The notes under the pieces: model-generated
What the model saw: only the letters and a program-made list of their open reading frames with translations
Databases searched by the model: none
Told to the model about the DNA's origin: nothing
Translations under genes and position numbers: made by a program
In this document: positions 18,027 to 28,439 of the stretch, in pieces
How the letters are laid out: each line of letters starts with the position of its first letter
Position numbering within the stretch: the stretch's first letter is position 1
Assembly: GCA_963822575.1 (NCBI GenBank)
Contig: CAWGHZ010000005.1
Coordinates: 372,001 to 436,000 of the forward strand
DNA length: 64,000 bases
From: CAWGHZ01 sp963822575
GTDB lineage: Bacteria; Pseudomonadota; Alphaproteobacteria; MPNO01; DASWLB01
Reading direction: 5' to 3'

Positions 18027-18894
18027 TCAGCCGGCCGCCCGGTGCGGCGGCATGGCGGCGGGCGGCGCAGCGGGGGCCGCGAAGGGCCGGTCGTGCGCGA
18101 GGGTGGGAAGCGCCGCGCGGGCGGCGGCGCCCTTCGGCGGGATCAATCTCGGCGATGACGAAGCCCGGCTCTTCGCCGCCGTCGGCCAGCACCGCGCCCC
18201 ACGGGTCGACGATCAGCGAGTGGCCGTAGGTGAGACGGTTGCCGGGATGCGCGCCGCACTGGGCGGGGGCGAGGACGAAGGCGCCGCACTCGATGGCGCG
18301 GGCGCGCAAGAGCACGTGCCAGTGCGCCGCGCCGGTCTGGCGGGTGAAGGCGGACGGCACCGAGACGACATCGCAACCGGCGTGCGCCAGCGCGCGGTAG
18401 AGCTGCGGGAAGCGCACGTCGTAGCACACCGTCATGCCGAGCCGGCCCCACGGCGCCTCAGTCACCACCGCCGCGTCGCCCGGCCGGTAGGTGCGCGACT
18501 CGCGGTAGGATTCGCCGCCGGGCAGATCGACGTCGAACATGTGTATCTTGTCGTAGCGCGCGGCGATGGCGCCGTCCGGTGCGATCAGGCAGGACCGGTT
18601 GGCAAGCCGTCCGTCGGCCGCAGGCACCATGACCGTGCCGGCGAGTACCCAGGCGCCGGTCTCGCGCGCCAGGTCGCGGAAGGCGCCGAGCGCCGGGTGC
18701 TGCGCTTCCGGCGCGGCGGCCGCGACGACCTTATTCCGGTCGGGCTCCATCAGCGCCACGCATTCGGGGAGCGCGATCAGCTCGGCGCCGGCCGCGTGCG
18801 CCCGGCGCGCAAGTTCGCACGCCGCCGCGACGTTCGCGGCAAGATCGGCGCCTGCGTTCACCTGGACGCAGGCGGCGCGGAAGGTCGCCGTCAC
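18027..18894 (-). CDS. carbon-nitrogen hydrolase (Nit2-type amidase), frameshifted near its C-terminus
   Basis: Nitrilase-superfamily enzyme, probably a deaminated-glutathione or omega-amidase. The Glu-Lys-Cys triad is present: Glu44 in L-P-E-C, Lys116 in R-Y-D-K-I-H, Cys157 in V-C-Y-D-V-R-F-P. After I-A-E-I-D-P-A the frame is lost: as written it runs on to 17518 through the DUF1178 gene, but removing one base near 18135 restores the expected A-L-P-T-L-A-H-D-R-P-F ending and a stop at 18027-18029. The coordinates given are for the corrected frame. GTG start at 18894 overlaps the grxC stop (GTGA). Confidence 0.85.
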
Positions 18895-19154
18895 GTGCCC
18901 AGCCCGAGCAGCGGGTCGAGCTTGCCGGCGCGGTCGAGCGCGGCGAGCTCGTCCGACCCGCCGATATGGGCGCCGTCGATGAAAATCTGGGGCACGCTCG
19001 TCCGGCCGTTGGCGCGCTGGATCATGGCCCTCCGGCGCTCGGCATCCATGTCGACCGGAATCTCGTCATACGCCACGCCCTTCGATTCCAGGAGGCGCTT
19101 CGCGCGCGCGCAGTAGCCGCAGAACATGGTGGTGTATATCTCGACCTTCGCCAT
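18891..19154 (-). CDS. grxC: glutaredoxin 3
   Basis: 87 residues. The redox motif is C12-G-Y-C15 instead of the classical C-P-Y-C, a variant also common in alphaproteobacterial glutaredoxins, followed by the glutathione-binding T-S-V-P-Q-I-F-I and G-G-S-D-E-L. It reduces disulfides using glutathione. ATG 19154 (M-A-K-V-E-I-Y-T-T) is chosen over upstream in-frame codons because it matches the family N-terminus. It is coupled to the nitrilase by a four-base overlap. Confidence 0.94.
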   Translation of the reverse strand: MAKVEIYTTMFCGYCARAKRLLESKGVAYDEIPVDMDAERRRAMIQRANGRTSVPQIFIDGAHIGGSDELAALDRAGKLDPLLGLGT

Positions 19155-19264
19155 TTCTTCCTCGCCCACCCCGCCGGGCGCCAACATGCCCCTAATATAC
19201 CCGTAATATATAAGCGATTTCGGCGGTCCGGCCATAGGTTGCCGGGATCCCGGCCGGGTATTAC

Positions 19265-19284
19265 TCTTACCGGGCGAAGTAAGA
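19265..19284. promoter_or_regulatory. small inverted repeat upstream of the AbrB-VapC pair
   Basis: TCTTAC at 19265-19270 and GTAAGA at 19279-19284 form a six-base inverted repeat with an eight-base centre, ending 16 bases before the abrB-like start. AbrB-type antitoxins usually repress their own promoter, so this is a candidate operator. The surrounding 19185-19215 stretch is unusually AT-rich. Evidence is weak. Confidence 0.3.
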
Positions 19285-19300
19285 ATTGCCGGAGTTGGCC

Positions 19301-19543
19301 ATGCGCATCACCTCCAAGGGCCAGGTGACCATCCCGATCGACATCCGCGAGAAGGCGGGGCTCCGGCCCGGCACCGAGGTCGAGTTCGAATATGACGGGA
19401 CCACGGTGCGCATCGTGGCGGCGAAGGAGCCGAAGACGCGTCAGACGCGGGGCGAGCGTGTCGTCGCGCACCTGAAGAAATTCAGTGGCAGCATCCAGAT
19501 GACGACCGAGGAGATCATGGCGCTGACGCGGGGCGAGGATTGA
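19301..19543 (+). CDS. AbrB/MazE-type antitoxin
   Basis: 80 residues. The N-terminal swapped-hairpin DNA-binding fold is clear: M-R-I-T-S-K-G-Q-V-T-I-P-I-D-I-R-E-K-A-G-L-R-P-G-T-x-V is the AbrB/SpoVT signature, followed by a basic C-terminal tail that would wrap the toxin. ATG 19301 is preferred to the upstream in-frame TTG because it begins the conserved motif and has GGAG six bases before it. Its stop overlaps the toxin start (TTGA), a typical toxin-antitoxin coupling. Confidence 0.88.
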   Translation: MRITSKGQVTIPIDIREKAGLRPGTEVEFEYDGTTVRIVAAKEPKTRQTRGERVVAHLKKFSGSIQMTTEEIMALTRGED

Positions 19544-19947
19544 CCGTCCTCGTCGACAGCAACGTTCTGATCGACATCCTCCAGCCGAACCCTGCCTGGG
19601 CCGAATGGTCCAGAGAAGCCGTGGCTTGGGCCGGCACATCGGAGCGGCTGGTCATCAATGCTATCGTGTACGCCGAAATCTCGGTCGGATACCCGACCAT
19701 CGAGGAAGTGGAGCATGTCCTTCCCGGTGCGGCCGATCTGGAGCGAGAGCCCATTCCCTACGAGGCGGCATTCGCCGCCGGTCGGGCCTTCGCCGATTAT
19801 CGCACCCGTGGCGGGACGCGGCGCTCACCGTTGCCGGACTTCTTCATCGGGGCGCACGCGGCGGTGCGGGGCTACACGCTGCTGACGCGCGACGCGGTAC
19901 GCTACCGCAGCTATTTCCCGCGCCTGGCACTGATTGCGCCCGACTGA
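19540..19947 (+). CDS. VapC-like PIN-domain toxin ribonuclease
   Basis: 135 residues of the PIN family. The acidic metal site is seen as Asp6 in L-V-D-S-N-V-L-I-D, Glu46 in Y-A-E-I, Asp100 in L-P-D-F-F-I-G-A-H-A and Asp118 in T-R-D-A-V-R-Y-R-S-Y-F-P. VapC toxins cleave tRNA or rRNA when not bound by their antitoxin. The TTG start at 19540 overlaps the antitoxin stop. The gene ends three bases from the end of the convergent comF, so the pair appears inserted antisense into a conserved comF-grxC locus. Confidence 0.88.
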   Translation: MTVLVDSNVLIDILQPNPAWAEWSREAVAWAGTSERLVINAIVYAEISVGYPTIEEVEHVLPGAADLEREPIPYEAAFAAGRAFADYRTRGGTRRSPLPDFFIGAHAAVRGYTLLTRDAVRYRSYFPRLALIAPD

Positions 19948-19950
19948 GCG

Positions 19951-20721
19951 TCACGGGCGCGGACGGAGGACTCGGGCAAGCGTCAGCACGTCGACCGTAT
20001 CGGCGCCGGCACGCATCAGGGTGCGGGCGCAGGATTCGGCTGTTGCGCCAGTGGTCAGCACGTCGTCGACCAGCACGATGCGACGGCCGGCGACGGCATC
20101 GGCGTGGCGCGGCGCGACCGCGAAAGCGCCGCGCACGTTGCGCACGCGCGCCGACGCGCTGAGCCCGCCCTGCGACGGCGTGCGCCGGCGGCGGACCAGG
20201 AGGTCGGGCACGCAGGCGACGCCGGTGCGCCGGGCGATCGCCTGGGCGAGCAACGCCGACTGGTTGTAGCGCCGCGCGAGGAGGCGGAGCCGATGCAGCG
20301 GCACCGGTGCCACCAGGTCCGCCTCGGCCAGCAGCGCGCGGCCCGAAGACGCCATCCAGGCGCCGAGCGCCGGCGCGGAATCGGTGCGGTCGCCATGCTT
20401 CAAGGCAAGGATCAGCCCGCGGCTCGCATCGTCGTAGGCGAGCGCCGCGCGGGCGCGCCGCCAAGCGGGCGGACGCGCGGCGCAGGCCCCGCACAGCGCG
20501 CCCTCGCCCGCGTCGTACTCGAAGGGATAGCCGCACGCGTCGCAGCACGGCGCTGCGAGGAAGGCGAGGCCGCCCCAGCATTCCGGGCAGAGCGCACCCG
20601 GCACCGCCACCTGCGCACCGCAGGCTAGGCAGCGCGGCGGCAGGACCGCGCCCAGCGCAATGCCGGCCGCAGAGCGAAGGGCGCTGGTGCCGCCCTGGAC
20701 CGCGGACCGCAGGCTCGCCAT
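19951..20721 (-). CDS. ComF family phosphoribosyltransferase-like protein
   Basis: 256 residues. The N-terminal part has several cysteine pairs (C-L-A-C, C-P-E-C, C-x2-C in C-D-A-C-G-Y-P-F, C-G-A-C) that would bind zinc, and the C-terminal phosphoribosyltransferase fold contains the PRPP loop V-L-V-D-D-V-L-T-T-G-A-T. ComF proteins help DNA uptake in naturally competent bacteria; the role in alphaproteobacteria is not established. ATG 20721 is used, although the frame stays open further upstream into the divergent methyltransferase gene. Confidence 0.9.
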   Translation of the reverse strand: MASLRSAVQGGTSALRSAAGIALGAVLPPRCLACGAQVAVPGALCPECWGGLAFLAAPCCDACGYPFEYDAGEGALCGACAARPPAWRRARAALAYDDASRGLILALKHGDRTDSAPALGAWMASSGRALLAEADLVAPVPLHRLRLLARRYNQSALLAQAIARRTGVACVPDLLVRRRRTPSQGGLSASARVRNVRGAFAVAPRHADAVAGRRIVLVDDVLTTGATAESCARTLMRAGADTVDVLTLARVLRPRP

Positions 20722-20751
20722 GGCGGGGACGAGTGTGCCATAAGGCGCGCC

Positions 20752-21672
20752 ATGACGGACAGCATGAACGTCTTCGACCGGCGTGCCGTCCGGGCGCATC
20801 GCGAGCGCGCGGCGGCGCACATCGCGGACCACGACTATCTGTTCGCCGAGATCGCCGACCGACTGGCCGACCGGCTGGAGGACGTGCGGCGCGCCTTCCC
20901 GACGGCGCTGGCGCTTGGGGCACGCGGCGGGCTGGCGGGCAGACTGGCGGGGCGGTTCGGCGTCGAGACCGTCGTGACCGCCGACCTCTCGCCGCGCCTG
21001 CTGGGCCGGGCCGCCGGCCTCCGCCTCGCCTGTGACGAGGAGGCGCTGCCCTTCGCCGAGGGGAGCCTCGACCTTGCCGTCGGCTGCCTGACGCTCCACT
21101 GGGTGAACGACCTGCCGGGCGCGCTGGTGCAGATCCGCCGCGCGCTGAAGCCCGACGGGCTGTTCCTCGCCGCCTTGTTCGGCGGCGACACGCTGATCGA
21201 GCTGCGCCGCGCCTTCATCGAGGCCGAGGCCGAAGAGGAGGGCGGCGCGAGCCCGCGCACGTCGCCGGTTACCGAACTCGCCGACGCCGCCGGGCTCCTT
21301 CAGCGCGCGGGCTTCGCCCTGCCGGTCGCCGACCTCGACACGATCACCGTGACCCAGCCGGACCCGTTCGCTTTGATGCGCGATCTGCGGGCGATGGGCG
21401 AGACCGGCGCAGCGCACGCCAGGCGCAAGGGCTTCACCCGGCAGGCGACGATGTTCGCCGCCGCCGAACGCTACCGCGCGCTCTATGGCGATGCGGACGG
21501 ACGGGTGCCGGCGACGTTCCAGGCGATCTACCTGACCGGCTGGGCGCCGCATGCGGACCAGCCGCAGCCGCTGCGCCCGGGCGCGGCCCGCGCGCGCCTC
21601 GCCGATGCGCTGGGTACAGAGGAGAAGCCGGCGGGAGACGCCACCGATCCGGGGGGAGATGGGACAGGTTGA
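20752..21672 (+). CDS. SAM-dependent methyltransferase (BioC/NDUFAF5-like)
   Basis: 306 residues. It starts N-V-F-D-R-R-A-V-R-A-H-R-E-R-A-A, the signature of the NDUFAF5-like family, with a degenerate SAM motif (A-L-A-L-G-A-R-G-G), then L-P-F-A-E-G-S-L-D-L-A-V-G-C-L-T-L-H-W-V-N-D-L-P-G. The mitochondrial homologue hydroxylates an arginine in complex I assembly; in bacteria BioC relatives methylate malonyl-ACP. It is divergent from comF with only a 30-base gap, a conserved alphaproteobacterial arrangement. The last 40 residues are a low-complexity tail. Confidence 0.88.
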   Translation: MTDSMNVFDRRAVRAHRERAAAHIADHDYLFAEIADRLADRLEDVRRAFPTALALGARGGLAGRLAGRFGVETVVTADLSPRLLGRAAGLRLACDEEALPFAEGSLDLAVGCLTLHWVNDLPGALVQIRRALKPDGLFLAALFGGDTLIELRRAFIEAEAEEEGGASPRTSPVTELADAAGLLQRAGFALPVADLDTITVTQPDPFALMRDLRAMGETGAAHARRKGFTRQATMFAAAERYRALYGDADGRVPATFQAIYLTGWAPHADQPQPLRPGAARARLADALGTEEKPAGDATDPGGDGTG

Positions 21673-21739
21673 CCCAGGTCAAGGCGCGGACGCGACGCGG
21701 ACGCATATGGTGCTATGAATAGGGTGAACGGTTAAGGGG

Positions 21740-22063
21740 ATGCACACGATGAATCGAGTCGCGGTTTGGCTGGCGGGTGCGGTGACGGCCGTCGCCCTGC
21801 CGCTGGCGGCAGAGGCCGCCGACGCGGAGCATGGCGAGATGCTGGCGAACCAGTGGTGCGCCACCTGCCATGCAGTCGCGCCCGGCGCCAAGAATGCCAA
21901 CGACCAGGTGCCGTCCTTCGTCGCGATCGCCAAGCGGCCGGGCGTGACCGTCGAGCGGCTGCGCGTCTGGCTGCAGACGCCGCACCCCAACATGCCGAAC
22001 TTCGACCTGTCGCGGCAGAACGTCGAGGATTTGATCGCCTATCTGCGGTCGCTGGCGAAGTAG
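21740..22063 (+). CDS. small periplasmic c-type cytochrome
   Basis: 107 residues. A signal peptide (V-W-L-A-G-A-V-T-A-V-A-L-P-L-A, cleavage near A-E-A-A) precedes a single class I haem site C40-A-T-C43-H44; Met85 in H-P-N-M-P-N is the likely sixth ligand. It is probably a soluble electron carrier, but no partner oxidase is nearby. Start ATG 21740 or 21749; both keep the signal peptide. It is transcribed alone, convergent with the GNAT-Nudix gene. Confidence 0.9.
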   Translation: MHTMNRVAVWLAGAVTAVALPLAAEAADAEHGEMLANQWCATCHAVAPGAKNANDQVPSFVAIAKRPGVTVERLRVWLQTPHPNMPNFDLSRQNVEDLIAYLRSLAK

Positions 22064-22076
22064 CGCCGCCCCGCCC

Positions 22077-23018
22077 CTACAGCAGATCCCGGAGCGGCTG
22101 GAGAAGCGGTCTGTCGGCCGGTGGCATGGGGTAGTCCTCGAGCCGCGCCGGCCGCACCCATTTCAGCGCCTGGCCCTCGAGGGGCTGCGCGATCCCCTGC
22201 CACTTGCGGCAGACATAGAGCGGCATCAGGAGGTGGAACGTCTCGTAGCGGTGCGAGGCGAAGGTGAGCGGCGCGAGGCAGGCGGCCGTCACATCAATCC
22301 CCAGCTCCTCCTTCAGCTCGCGGATCAGGGCAGCCTCGGGGCTTTCGCCGCCGTGGACCTTGCCGCCGGGGAATTCCCAGAGTCCCGCCATCGCCTTGCC
22401 CGGCGGGCGCCGGGCGAGGAGCACGCGTCCGTCGCGGTCGATCAGCGCCACCGCCGCGACCAGCACGATCGGCGCCGGATTCGCAGCCGCCCAGGCCGAC
22501 AGCGTGATGCGATGGACCGGCTGGTTTTCGGGCCCGCCGCGCGCCGGCATCGGGCGCGGCTCCTCCCGGTCGAAAACCATGCCGGCCTTCTCCTGCACGC
22601 GGATCGAGGCGGCATTGTCCCGGCGGGCGCCCGCCTCGATGGCGCGGAGGCCGAGCCGCGCGAATCCGTGGGCGATCAGCGCCCGCGCCGCCTCGGTCGC
22701 AAAGCCCTGGTTCCAGTACGGCTTGCCGATCCAGTAGCCGAGCTCGGCCGTGCCGTCCCGCGGCGGATGCAGCGAGACCCCGCCGACCAGCGCGCCGTCC
22801 TCGCGCCGCTCGATCGCGAAATCCCAATCCGGGCGGGCCGCGCGCACCCATTCGAGCGCGCCGCCCGCGGGGTAGGGGTGGGGGATGGCCGCCGTCATCA
22901 GCGCCACGTCGGAATCCGAGACGTATCGTTCGATCTCGGGCGCGTCGCTTTCGGCGGGCGGGCGCAGGATCAGCCGCGCGGTCTCGATGCGCGGCGCCTC
23001 AGCTCCGGTACGAGCCAT
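22077..23018 (-). CDS. GNAT acetyltransferase - Nudix (MutT-like) hydrolase fusion
   Basis: 313 residues with two domains. Residues 1-170 are a RimJ/RimL-like N-acetyltransferase (I-E-T-A-R-L-I-L-R-P, G-G-V-S-L-H-P, G-Y-W-I-G-K-P-Y-W-N-Q-G-F-A-T-E-A). Residues 185-313 are a MutT-type Nudix hydrolase with W-E-F-P-G-G-K and the box G-G-E-S-P-E-A-A-L-I-R-E-L-K-E-E-L-G. MutT removes 8-oxo-dGTP. The fusion is continuous with no stop between the parts. It overlaps the argJ end by 20 bases and is likely cotranscribed with it. ATG 23018. Confidence 0.9.
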   Translation of the reverse strand: MARTGAEAPRIETARLILRPPAESDAPEIERYVSDSDVALMTAAIPHPYPAGGALEWVRAARPDWDFAIERREDGALVGGVSLHPPRDGTAELGYWIGKPYWNQGFATEAARALIAHGFARLGLRAIEAGARRDNAASIRVQEKAGMVFDREEPRPMPARGGPENQPVHRITLSAWAAANPAPIVLVAAVALIDRDGRVLLARRPPGKAMAGLWEFPGGKVHGGESPEAALIRELKEELGIDVTAACLAPLTFASHRYETFHLLMPLYVCRKWQGIAQPLEGQALKWVRPARLEDYPMPPADRPLLQPLRDLL

Positions 23019-24231
23019 TGATGTCGATATAGCCGTGGGTCAGGTCGCAGGTCCACACGGTGGCCGCGCCGCGTCCGACGCCCACGTCCACCGCGATCTC
23101 GATCTCGCGCCCCTTCATGTGGGCGACGACCGGCGTTTCGTCGTAGCCGGATACGACACCACCCTGTTCGGTGATCGTGTGCCCGCCGATGGCGATGCGC
23201 AGCCTGTCGCGGTCGGCCTTCTCGCCCGCCTTGCCGACGGCCATGACGATGCGGCCCCAGTTGGCGTCCTCGCCGGCGATGGCGGTTTTGACCAGCGGCG
23301 AGTTGGCGATGGCGAAGGCGATCCGCCTGGCCGCACGCGCCGAGGCCGCGCCGGTGACGGCGATCGTGACGAACTTCTCCGCCCCCTCGCCGTCCTTCAC
23401 GACCTGGTGGGCGAGGTCGAGCAGCACTGCGTCGAGCGCGCGGCGAAAGTCCCGCAGCGCCGGCGCGGTCGGCCCGTCGACGCGGGCGTGCTTCGCCGTT
23501 CCGGTCGCGACGAGCAGCAGCGTATCGGAGGTCGAGGTGTCGCCGTCTACCGTGATGGCGTTGAAGGAGCGGGCGGCGCCCCGTTCGAGGAGCGGCTGGA
23601 GGACGCCGTGCGGCAGCTTCGCATCCGTAAAGACGAAGGCGAGCATGGTCGCCATGTCGGGCGCGATCATGCCGGAGCCCTTGGCAATGCCGTTGATCGT
23701 GACCGGCGTCTCGCCGATGTGGCAGGTGCGCGTCGCCCCTTTCGGGAAGGTGTCGGTGGTCATGATCGCCGCCGCGGCGGTGGGCCAGGCGGCCGGGTCG
23801 AGCCTGGCGCGCAGCCCGGGCAGCGCCGCGGTGATCTTTTCCGAGGCGAGCTTCTCGCCGATCACGCCGGTCGAGGCGACGAAGACCTCGTCCCGGCGGC
23901 AGCCGATCAGCTTCGCCGCGCCGTCCACCGTATGCGCCACGCCCTGCTCGCCCGCCTTGCCGGTGAAGGCGTTGGCATTGCCCGAATTGACCACGATGGC
24001 CCGCACCCGGCCGCGCCGGAGCGCCTTGCGGCACCATTCAACCGGCGCCGAGGCGGTGAGCGAGCGGGTGAACACGCCTGCGACCGCCGCGCCCGGGTCG
24101 AGCTCGCAGAGCAGCAGGTCCGTCCGGCCCTTGTAGCGCAGCCCGCAGGCGCCGGCGGCCAGGCGCACGCCCGAGACCGGCGGCATGGCGGGGAAGCGGG
24201 CGGGGGCGAGCGGCGAGAGCTTGGCGGGCAT
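22999..24231 (-). CDS. argJ: bifunctional glutamate N-acetyltransferase / amino-acid acetyltransferase ArgJ
   Basis: 410 residues. The self-cleavage site is in G-M-I-A-P-D-M-A-T-M-L-A-F, with Thr195 as the nucleophile that becomes the N-terminus of the beta chain. Further family motifs are V-N-S-G-N-A-N-A-F-T-G and S-T-G-V-I-G-E. The enzyme transfers acetyl from N-acetylornithine to glutamate in the recycling arginine pathway. ATG 24231. Divergent from secA, with the GNAT-Nudix gene downstream, the usual alphaproteobacterial neighbourhood. Confidence 0.96.
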   Translation of the reverse strand: MPAKLSPLAPARFPAMPPVSGVRLAAGACGLRYKGRTDLLLCELDPGAAVAGVFTRSLTASAPVEWCRKALRRGRVRAIVVNSGNANAFTGKAGEQGVAHTVDGAAKLIGCRRDEVFVASTGVIGEKLASEKITAALPGLRARLDPAAWPTAAAAIMTTDTFPKGATRTCHIGETPVTINGIAKGSGMIAPDMATMLAFVFTDAKLPHGVLQPLLERGAARSFNAITVDGDTSTSDTLLLVATGTAKHARVDGPTAPALRDFRRALDAVLLDLAHQVVKDGEGAEKFVTIAVTGAASARAARRIAFAIANSPLVKTAIAGEDANWGRIVMAVGKAGEKADRDRLRIAIGGHTITEQGGVVSGYDETPVVAHMKGREIEIAVDVGVGRGAATVWTCDLTHGYIDINGSYRS

Positions 24232-24350
24232 GGGATCGCGGCATAAAATCCGGGGTGGGCGGTAGGTGCGCAGTCATAATCGCGGCGGTCCGGCCTGGCA
24301 ATGGCGGAAGGCGGCGACCCCCCTGCGGGAATTCGCCCCGGCCCGTGGCG

Positions 24351-24379
24351 TTGACAGGGTGCGGGGGCGGGCCTATCTG
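24351..24379 (+). promoter_or_regulatory. sigma70-type promoter of secA
   Basis: A consensus -35 TTGACA at 24351-24356 is followed by a 17-base spacer and a -10 box TATCTG at 24374-24379, about 64 bases before the secA start. It is one of the best-matching promoters in the window. Confidence 0.65.
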
Positions 24380-24442
24380 TCGGATACTCGCGGATATGGT
24401 ATGTTTCCGCTTCCGCCAAGCCCCATACATTAGGGATTCCGG

Positions 24443-27190
<2,748 letters not shown>

Positions 27191-27210
27191 CCGGGCGCTG
27201 AGACCCCCGG

Positions 27211-27338
27211 CTGTCATCCCGGCCGAGCCGCCCGTAGCGGCGAGAGCCGGGACCCATCTCTCCACATCACGGACGCGGCTCAATGGGTCCCGGGTCCCGG
27301 CGCATCACTTTGTGCTGCGCCGCGCCCGGGATGACAGT
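27211..27338. repeat. intergenic palindromic repeat, family A (copy 2)
   Basis: Opens with CTGTCATCCCGGCC and closes with CCCGGGATGACAG, with inner GGGACCCAT and ATGGGTCCCGG arms, matching the copy at 4055-4175. It fills most of the gap between secA and the luciferase-like gene and could serve as the secA terminator region. Confidence 0.85.
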
Positions 27339-27385
27339 CTTTGGCCGTCCCGATAAGATCGCCGCGACAGGGTGAGGACGCGGCG

Positions 27386-28426
27386 ATGAAGTTCGGCATT
27401 TTCGATCATCTCGACCGGCGCGACGAGGCGCTGACCGGCTTCTACGAGGACCGGCTGAAGCTGATCGAGGCGGCCGACCGGGCCGGCCTCGCCGGCTATC
27501 ACCTGGCCGAGCACCACTGGAACCCGGTCGGCATGGCGCCGTTGCCCGGCGTTTTCCTGGGTGCCGCCGCGATGCGGACGAAGAACATCCGGATCGGCCC
27601 GCTCGCCTACGCGCTTGCCTTCCACAACCCGCTGATCCTGGCCGAGGAGATCTGCATGCTCGACCACATGTCGGGCGGGCGGTTCGACCTCGGCGTCGGG
27701 CGCGGCATCTCGCCGTGGGAGCTGCAGATGTTCGGGTATTCGCTGCCCGAGACGCGCGACCTGTTCCGCGAGGCGATGGATCTGATGCTCGAATACTTCA
27801 CCTCGGACGTGCTGACGTTCCGCGGCAAGAGGTGGAGCTATTACGAGGTGCCGGTCGAGATCAAGCCGCTGCAGAGGCCGTTCCCGCCGATCTGGTATGG
27901 CTCGTCCTCCGGCAAGACCAAGGACTACCTCGCGAGCCTGGGGAGCGCCATGGTCGGCGGCTGGGCGCCGAGCGCGCGCATCAAGCAGGCGGGCGACGCC
28001 TATCGCGAGGCGTGGGACAAGGCCAAGGATTCGCCCTGGCGTGCCGGACGGAAGGGCGAGGCGACCGTCGGCTCGGTCCGCATGGTGGTGATCGGGGAGA
28101 CTGCCGCCGAGGCCGAGAAGCTGGCCGGGCCGGCCTACGACCGGTGGCAGCAGAGCCTGGAGAAGCAGGCGCACGATTTCGGCTTCCGCGCGCTGTTCCT
28201 GCCGGCGGACGCCAACGTCGCGCGCAAGCTGGGCGTCCTGATCTTCGGCACCGCCGCCGAGGTGAAGGAGCAGATCGCCCGCCACGTGGCCGAAAGCGGC
28301 GTAAATTATGTTTGCCTGCAGCTCGCCTTCGGCAATTTGACGCACGCCGACGAGATGCGCACGCTCGGCCTGTTCGCCGAGGAGATATTGCCCGACTACG
28401 CCCAGGCGCCGGCGGTCGCGCGCTGA
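27386..28426 (+). CDS. LLM-class flavin-dependent oxidoreductase (luciferase-like monooxygenase)
   Basis: 346 residues of the bacterial luciferase-like family. It begins M-K-F-G-I-F and has Y-H-L-A-E-H-H-W, R-I-G-P-L-A-Y-A-L-A-F-H-N-P-L-I-L-A-E-E and G-G-R-F-D-L-G-V-G-R-G, which form the flavin-binding barrel. The enzyme would use reduced FMN and oxygen; the substrate cannot be deduced. It is the first of three same-strand genes, ending 13 bases before the molybdopterin oxidoreductase, so the two probably belong to one pathway. ATG 27386. Confidence 0.92.
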   Translation: MKFGIFDHLDRRDEALTGFYEDRLKLIEAADRAGLAGYHLAEHHWNPVGMAPLPGVFLGAAAMRTKNIRIGPLAYALAFHNPLILAEEICMLDHMSGGRFDLGVGRGISPWELQMFGYSLPETRDLFREAMDLMLEYFTSDVLTFRGKRWSYYEVPVEIKPLQRPFPPIWYGSSSGKTKDYLASLGSAMVGGWAPSARIKQAGDAYREAWDKAKDSPWRAGRKGEATVGSVRMVVIGETAAEAEKLAGPAYDRWQQSLEKQAHDFGFRALFLPADANVARKLGVLIFGTAAEVKEQIARHVAESGVNYVCLQLAFGNLTHADEMRTLGLFAEEILPDYAQAPAVAR

Positions 28427-28439
28427 CCGAGGAGGCCGT

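Noticed and set aside
17518..18894. Nitrilase-DUF1178 fusion protein of 458 residues
   Set aside because: After I-A-E-I-D-P-A the sequence is out-of-frame arginine-rich text; correcting one base gives the normal end before DUF1178.
22885..24246. 453-codon plus-strand frame opposite argJ
   Set aside because: Antisense shadow of ArgJ, whose motifs and self-cleavage threonine are on the minus strand.
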